From CAVZXS01 sp963779325 (lineage in GTDB: Bacteria; Bacteroidota; Bacteroidia; Chitinophagales; Chitinophagaceae): DNA of 64,000 nt. The stretch's first letter is position 1. Each line of letters opens with the position of its first letter. The DNA is taken from assembly GCA_963779325.1 (NCBI GenBank), contig CAVZXS010000025.1:1-64000 (forward strand), written 5' to 3'. Below the pieces are notes generated by a model, which had not been told where the DNA came from, made no database searches, and worked only from the letters and a program-made list of their open reading frames with translations. Of the stretch, positions 59,501 to 64,000 are shown one piece after another. Both the position numbers and the translations under genes were made by a program.

Positions 59501-61978
59501 ATGCCATACTCCCGTAAATTAATAGTTTTTCTTTTTGCATTGCTGCCGTTTTTAACAACCGCACAAAGCAATACTGAAAAAGAATTACAAAAGAAAAGGG
59601 CCACACTTCCCAATGGCTGGAGCTTATCACCTGCCGGCCGATCATTGCCCTTAGGCGATTTGCCGTTGAATATCGCCGTATCTCCTTCAAAAAAATATAT
59701 GGCCGTTACCAATAACGGGCAGAGTGTACAAAGTATTCAACTGATTGACGCGAAGACTGAAAAAATAGTGAACACAAAAATCATTGATAAATCATGGTAC
59801 GGTTTAAAATTCAGCGCCGATGAAAAATATTTATATGCGAGTGGCGGTAACGATAATTGGATTTTAAAATATACACTTGTTAATAATAAACTATCACTGA
59901 AAGACAGTATTAGGCTGGGCAATAAATGGCCCGAAAAAATTTCGCCGGCGGGCATAGAAATAGATGATGCAGCACAAAGAATGTATGTGGTAACCAAAGA
60001 AAATAACTCGCTGTATATTATCAATCTTAAAACAAAAGCTATTATAAAACAATTGTCGCTTGGCGCAGAAGCTTACGCCTGCCTGCTTGCTGCTAATAAA
60101 AAAGAACTCTACATTTCTCTTTGGGGCGGCGATAAAATATTAGTCTTTGATATTGCGCAGCAAAAAATAACTGCCGAAATAAACGTTGGCGATAATCCCA
60201 ACGAACTTTTATTAAATAAGGCGGGTACTGTTTTATTTGTCGCCAATGCCAATGATAACAGCGTTTCTGTTATTGATATTAAGCAACGAAAAGTATTGGA
60301 AGTACTGAATGCCGCTCTCTATTCCGATGCGCCGGTTGGTTCAGCCAGTAACGGATTGGCGCTTTCCGAAAATCAAAAGACACTGTACATTGCGAATGCG
60401 GATAATAATTGCCTGGCGGTATTTGATGTAAGTAAACCGGGCTTCAGTAAATCAAAAGGTTTTATACCCGTGGGCTGGTACCCGACGAATATAAAAGTGA
60501 TTGGCAAAAAAATATTTATAAGTAATGGCAAAGGGCTTTCTTCTTTTCCGAATTCGAAAGGACCCGACCCTACCAAAAACGATGAGGAAGTAATTTACCA
60601 ACACGGCGATTATAAAAAACAACAAAGCAAGATTGAGTACATCGGCGGACTGATGAAAGGCACCATGAGTATAGTTGACGAACCTAACGATGCGGTACTG
60701 GCTGTTTATTCAAAAGCGGTTTATCAAAATACACCCTATACAAAAGAAAGAGAAACTATTTCCAAAGGCGAGACCGGCAATCCAATTCCGATGAAGGTAG
60801 GCGATGCATCGCCGATTAAATATGTATTTTATGTTGTAAAAGAAAACAGGACTTATGACCAGGTGTTGGGCGATATACCTGAAGGTAACGGTGATACAAG
60901 CTTGGTTTTGTTTGGTGAAAGAATAACGCCGAATCAGCATAAGTTGGCAAAGGAATTTGTACTGCTTGATAATTTTTATGTAGATGGTGAAGTAAGCGCC
61001 GATGGACATAACTGGACGATGGGCGCCAATGCAAATGATTATTTAGAAAAAACATGGCCTGCAAGTTATGGCGGACGCGGCGGCAGTTACGATGCAGAAG
61101 GTAATCGTGAAATAGCGAACGGCAAAAATGGTTTTATATGGGATTTTTGTAAACGGGCCGGTGTTACATACAGAACTTACGGAGAGTTTGCCGATGACTA
61201 CAAGGCAAATATTCCCGTGCTGAAAGACCATTTTTGTCCATACTATACAAGTTGGGATGAAAGTGTACGGGACACAACAAGATTTTATCAATGGAAACGT
61301 GAGTTTGATTCTTTGCTGAATGCAAGGGCAGTACCCCAATTTAATTCGTTGCGATTTATAAATGATCATACCGAAGGGCAGCGTATTGGTAAGCCCACAC
61401 CATTTGCGCATGTGGCCGATAATGATTTGGCTGTCGGTATGTTTGTTGAATATCTTTCAAAAAGCTCTATTTGGAAAGAAACCGCCATTTTTATTGTAGA
61501 AGATGATGCGCAGAACGGACCCGATCATGTGGATGCACACCGGACTACAGCGTATGTAGCCGGCGGTTTTGTAAAAAGAAAATACGTAGACCATACCATG
61601 TATTCCACTTCTTCCATGCTGCGTACTATTGAATTGATTTTAGGTTTGCCGCCTATGAGCCAGTACGATGCGGCGGCGGAACCGATGTGGCGTTGCTTTA
61701 CCGGCGCGCCTGATCTTACGCCGTTCATTGCCTTGCCTGCCAATGTAAATTTGAATGACAAGAATAACAAAGAAACTGCAAGTGCTAAGTTGAGTGAACA
61801 ATTTGATTTTACTAAAGAAGACCGTGCGCCGGATTTATTATTCAGCCGTGTAATATGGAAAGCGGTAAAAGGCGAAGAAAGTATAATGCCGGCACCGGTA
61901 AGAAGCGCTTTTGTAAAAATTGCGGAAGAAGAAGAGGAGGAAGAAGACGAAATAAAAGAAACAAAAAGAAAAAAATGA
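59501..61978 (+). CDS. Bifunctional YncE-like beta-propeller / phosphoesterase protein
   Basis: An 825-aa exported protein with a signal peptide (KLIVFLFALLPFLTTAQ). Residues about 45-340 are a YVTN/YncE-type seven-bladed propeller (repeats such as LFVANANDNSVSVIDIKQRK). Residues about 420-760 are a phosphoesterase of the alkaline phosphatase superfamily: FYVVKENRTYDQVLGD, DGHNWTMGANANDYLEKTWP and IVEDDAQNGPDHVDAHRT contain the metal ligands and nucleophile region. This fusion is known in Bacteroidota. The extreme C-terminus is an acidic run followed by KETKRKK, which is probably disordered. Substrate unknown; a phosphodiester or phosphomonoester is likely. Confidence 0.88.
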   Translation: MPYSRKLIVFLFALLPFLTTAQSNTEKELQKKRATLPNGWSLSPAGRSLPLGDLPLNIAVSPSKKYMAVTNNGQSVQSIQLIDAKTEKIVNTKIIDKSWYGLKFSADEKYLYASGGNDNWILKYTLVNNKLSLKDSIRLGNKWPEKISPAGIEIDDAAQRMYVVTKENNSLYIINLKTKAIIKQLSLGAEAYACLLAANKKELYISLWGGDKILVFDIAQQKITAEINVGDNPNELLLNKAGTVLFVANANDNSVSVIDIKQRKVLEVLNAALYSDAPVGSASNGLALSENQKTLYIANADNNCLAVFDVSKPGFSKSKGFIPVGWYPTNIKVIGKKIFISNGKGLSSFPNSKGPDPTKNDEEVIYQHGDYKKQQSKIEYIGGLMKGTMSIVDEPNDAVLAVYSKAVYQNTPYTKERETISKGETGNPIPMKVGDASPIKYVFYVVKENRTYDQVLGDIPEGNGDTSLVLFGERITPNQHKLAKEFVLLDNFYVDGEVSADGHNWTMGANANDYLEKTWPASYGGRGGSYDAEGNREIANGKNGFIWDFCKRAGVTYRTYGEFADDYKANIPVLKDHFCPYYTSWDESVRDTTRFYQWKREFDSLLNARAVPQFNSLRFINDHTEGQRIGKPTPFAHVADNDLAVGMFVEYLSKSSIWKETAIFIVEDDAQNGPDHVDAHRTTAYVAGGFVKRKYVDHTMYSTSSMLRTIELILGLPPMSQYDAAAEPMWRCFTGAPDLTPFIALPANVNLNDKNNKETASAKLSEQFDFTKEDRAPDLLFSRVIWKAVKGEESIMPAPVRSAFVKIAEEEEEEEDEIKETKRKK

Positions 61979-62024
61979 TATTTTGCAGCAGGTATTATAA
62001 TTTAACTGCAATTAAATAATTCAT

Positions 62025-63299
62025 TTGCCTGTATCAGCACAATCAACGGGGTTTACTCAAAAACAAATCATCGCTGCGTTGTATGCGGCTATGGTCGCAT
62101 TTTTAACTTACGCATGTATTTTCGCCTACCGCAAACCTTTTACTATTGCTACTTTCGATGGTATTAAATTTTGGGGCATCACTTATCAAACGCTGCTTAT
62201 TATTTTTCAGGCTATCGGTTATATGCTCAGCAAGTTTTATGGTATAAAATTTATTGCGGAGCTGAAAAGATTGGGCCGTTGGAAAACAAGTGCCATTTTA
62301 TTAATCGCTGCCTGGTTGTCTCTATTGGGGTTAGCGCTGGTACCACCACCGTACGGTTTGTTTTTTATTTTTATAAATGGGTTTGTATTGGGTTTTATGT
62401 GGGGCGTAATATTCAGTTATGCCGAAGGCAGAAGAGCAACTGATTTTATCGGTGCGGCTATTGCGGTAAGTTTTATTTTCTCAGGCGGTTTTTCAAGGTC
62501 GGTTGGTAAATGGCTGATGCTTGATTGGAATGTAAGCGAACAATGGATGCCTTTTATGACAGGTTTGGTATTTGCTTTACCATTACTGCTGTTTATTTAT
62601 TTGTTGGAAAGAGTGCCGCCGCCTGATGCGGAAGATATAAAAGAAAGAACCGTTCGTCAGCCGATGCTGAAAACGGAACGAAAAAATTTTCTGAAACATT
62701 TTGGATGGGGTATAGCGTTTGCAGTGATCACCTATATTTTCTTAACCGTAATGCGGGATGTAAGAGATAATTACATGGGAAATATGTGGAATGAATTGGG
62801 TTACGGAAAAAACTATTCCATTTTTACCAAAACAGAAACTAATACATCGCTTATTATTTTGGTGATGATGAGTTTGATGATGCTGATACGGAAAAATATA
62901 AAAGCATTCCTGGTTATTCATATAGTTATTATAACCGGTTTTTTAATTGCCGGTATTTCCTCGTGGTTATTTATAACCGGCAGGATGGATGGCGCTGTTT
63001 GGATGCAATTAGCGGGACTTGGTTTGTATATGGGCTATATTCCTTTCAACTGTATTTTTTTTGAGCGACTCATCGCTACGTTTCGTATTGCGGGCAATGT
63101 AGGATTTCTTATTTATATAGCCGACGCCTTTGGGTATTTAGCCAGTGTAAGTGTTATGCTTACAAAAGAGTTTCTACAGTTGCAACTTAACTGGACTGCG
63201 TATTATTCACAGGGAGTTATTTATGGTTCTGTATTGGGTATAGCAGGCACCATACTGTCATTATTTTATTTCTATAAAAAATATCAACTAAAGAAATAA
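62025..63299 (+). CDS. DUF5690-family MFS-like membrane protein
   Basis: A 424-aa protein with about 12 membrane helices in an MFS-like arrangement. LTYACIFAYRKPFTIATFDG near the start and FINGFVLGFMWGVIFSYAEGRRATDF in the middle are typical of DUF5690. The frame starts with TTG at 62025; no ATG lies before the first membrane helix, so TTG is the best available start. It is 46 nt downstream of the propeller/phosphatase gene and may take up the product it releases, for example an organic or inorganic phosphate compound. That coupling is an inference. Confidence 0.8.
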   Translation: MPVSAQSTGFTQKQIIAALYAAMVAFLTYACIFAYRKPFTIATFDGIKFWGITYQTLLIIFQAIGYMLSKFYGIKFIAELKRLGRWKTSAILLIAAWLSLLGLALVPPPYGLFFIFINGFVLGFMWGVIFSYAEGRRATDFIGAAIAVSFIFSGGFSRSVGKWLMLDWNVSEQWMPFMTGLVFALPLLLFIYLLERVPPPDAEDIKERTVRQPMLKTERKNFLKHFGWGIAFAVITYIFLTVMRDVRDNYMGNMWNELGYGKNYSIFTKTETNTSLIILVMMSLMMLIRKNIKAFLVIHIVIITGFLIAGISSWLFITGRMDGAVWMQLAGLGLYMGYIPFNCIFFERLIATFRIAGNVGFLIYIADAFGYLASVSVMLTKEFLQLQLNWTAYYSQGVIYGSVLGIAGTILSLFYFYKKYQLKK

Positions 63300-63521
63300 T
63301 TATTTGCGTTCACCGGTTGCAGCATTTGTTGCCGGCTTATGTATTTCCTTTAATTGATGCAGGCAGTTGATACAAAGGCAATCATCGAATTGCCCGGCAA
63401 TAAAAGCCTTTTCTTCTTCATTTAAATAAACAGCACTGCATTGGCATAAGTGAATACTGCCCGCTTTGCATTCAAATTGCAGATTGCACCGCGGGCAGTA
63501 TTTTTGTTCGTGAAGGCACAT
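63300..63521 (-). CDS. Cysteine-rich CWC-family protein
   Basis: A 73-aa protein whose cysteines follow the CWC pattern: CPRCNLQFECKAGSIHLCQC, then DDCLCINCLHQL near the C-terminus. It probably binds a metal ion, most likely zinc. Function unknown. It lies downstream of the BtuB-like gene on the same strand, with two hairpins between, and ends exactly where the DUF5690 gene ends on the other strand. Confidence 0.82.
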   Translation of the reverse strand: MCLHEQKYCPRCNLQFECKAGSIHLCQCSAVYLNEEEKAFIAGQFDDCLCINCLHQLKEIHKPATNAATGERK

Positions 63522-63542
63522 CAGCTTATTAGGTTTAATAAT

Positions 63543-63650
63543 TTATGCCGAATATAAGATGTAAATAGTCCAATCAGTACTCTGTCGGCATAATACCATC
63601 TAAGATTTCCACGTAGTCCTTTGGACTACTTAGTAAATCAAGATGGTATT
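63543..63650 (-). other. Two adjacent intergenic hairpins
   Basis: Hairpin 1: TTATGCCGA (63543-63551) with TCGGCATAA (63584-63592). Hairpin 2: AATACCATCT (63592-63601) with AGATGGTATT (63641-63650), continuing inwards with GATTT/AAATC and GTAGTCC/GGACTAC around a TTT loop. Hairpin 2 starts at the stop codon of the receptor gene. They may act as terminator, mRNA stabiliser or a small palindromic mobile element. Confidence 0.65.
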
Positions 63651-64000
63651 ATAAACTGAAACGTAAGCCGCTGTATATATTAAATCCAAGTGTATTAAAT
63701 CCGCTGATTTCAACATATTTCGAATTTGTAATATTCCTCAGATCTGCAAATAATTTTATTTTGTTTTTCAGAAAGCTATAGTCTGCATAAAAATTCAGCA
63801 GCGCATATTTTTTTAAAGTCACGGCCACGGTTGAAAAAGTTGCGGCATCAAAATATTTATCTTCTCTTTTCCCAATGAAGAACAGATTGCCGCTGACAGA
63901 CAAGCGCTTCGTTATTTGACTGCTTACCGTTAACCCCAAATTGTTTTTTGGCCTTCTCAGTAAATTAAAATAAGTAGTGTCTTTCCCCGAACCGGTTTTT
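63649..64000 (-). CDS. TonB-dependent receptor, BtuB-like, C-terminal part (runs off the window)
   Basis: The frame is open from the right edge to the stop at 63649-63651, giving the last 116 or so residues of an outer membrane beta-barrel. YFNLLRRPKNNLGLTVSSQ, FFIGKREDKYFD, LNFYADYSFLKNKIKLFAD and NITNSKY are the closing strands of a BtuB-type receptor, and the protein ends GLRFSL. BtuB-like proteins import cobalamin, which is the cofactor of the CarH-type regulator in this window, but the family is broad and the rest of the gene is outside. Confidence 0.8.
   Translation of the reverse strand, partial: KTGSGKDTTYFNLLRRPKNNLGLTVSSQITKRLSVSGNLFFIGKREDKYFDAATFSTVAVTLKKYALLNFYADYSFLKNKIKLFADLRNITNSKYVEISGFNTLGFNIYSGLRFSL

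Overview
The window looks like a chromosomal segment of a Bacteroidota bacterium, most likely of the Chitinophagaceae type. The grounds are a SusC/SusD pair, AT-rich DNA with almost no Shine-Dalgarno sequences, TAnnTTTG-like -7 elements, a CarH/ECF-controlled carotenoid cluster of the kind seen in that family, and many family-typical proteins (DUF1080, CWC, MarC, DUF5690). The assignment rests on gene content only.

Layout. (1) 1-10548, + strand: an exopolysaccharide/O-antigen assembly cluster. It holds a polymerase-like membrane protein, asparagine synthase, polysaccharide deacetylase, formyltransferase-fold protein, GT4 glycosyltransferase, NeuD/PglD acyltransferase, nucleotide-sugar epimerase and LegC-type aminotransferase. 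After an intrinsic terminator follow a PglC-type initiating sugar-phosphate transferase and a CpsB-type phosphatase. (2) 10686-16903, + strand: a light/B12-regulated carotenoid cluster (CarH-type regulator, ECF sigma factor, crtI, crtB, idi, crtZ, crtY) that would lead to zeaxanthin, except that crtI and crtY both carry frameshifts. (3) 16921-21570: a lipoprotein protease, a membrane protein, and a small degraded island with an AAA ATPase, a truncated DUF4276 protein and gene remnants.

(4) 21571-34954, - strand: the most unusual region. A LuxR-type regulator gene is followed by an 847-aa protein with a cationic amphipathic segment, a zincin, a coiled-coil protein and a 449-aa orphan. Then comes a 2015-aa protein carrying peptidoglycan-binding, phospholipase D, two amidase, one Hcp-like and one SleB-like domain, then a small orphan and a poly-gamma-glutamate hydrolase. 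It reads as an envelope-attacking effector locus, possibly delivered by a contractile injection machine encoded elsewhere. (5) 35360-37246: htpG.

(6) 37386-57062: a complete glucuronide utilisation locus. A LacI regulator gene sits divergently from susC/susD, beta-glucuronidase (GH2), a two-domain DUF1080 protein, a Gfo/Idh/MocA oxidoreductase, GH3, and the whole hexuronate route (UxaC, UxuB, UxuA, KdgK, KdgA) plus an ExuT-type transporter. (7) 57177-58640: a tRNA-Arg(CCG) gene flanked on one side by a 345-bp tandem array of GIY-YIG nuclease genes and on the other by tandem tRNA 5' halves. Every non-functional tRNA fragment is interrupted by a GC-rich palindrome, while the intact tRNA is not. 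(8) 58720-64000: MarC protein, YncE/phosphoesterase, DUF5690 transporter-like protein, a CWC cysteine-rich protein, two intergenic hairpins and the 3' end of a BtuB-like TonB-dependent receptor that runs off the window.
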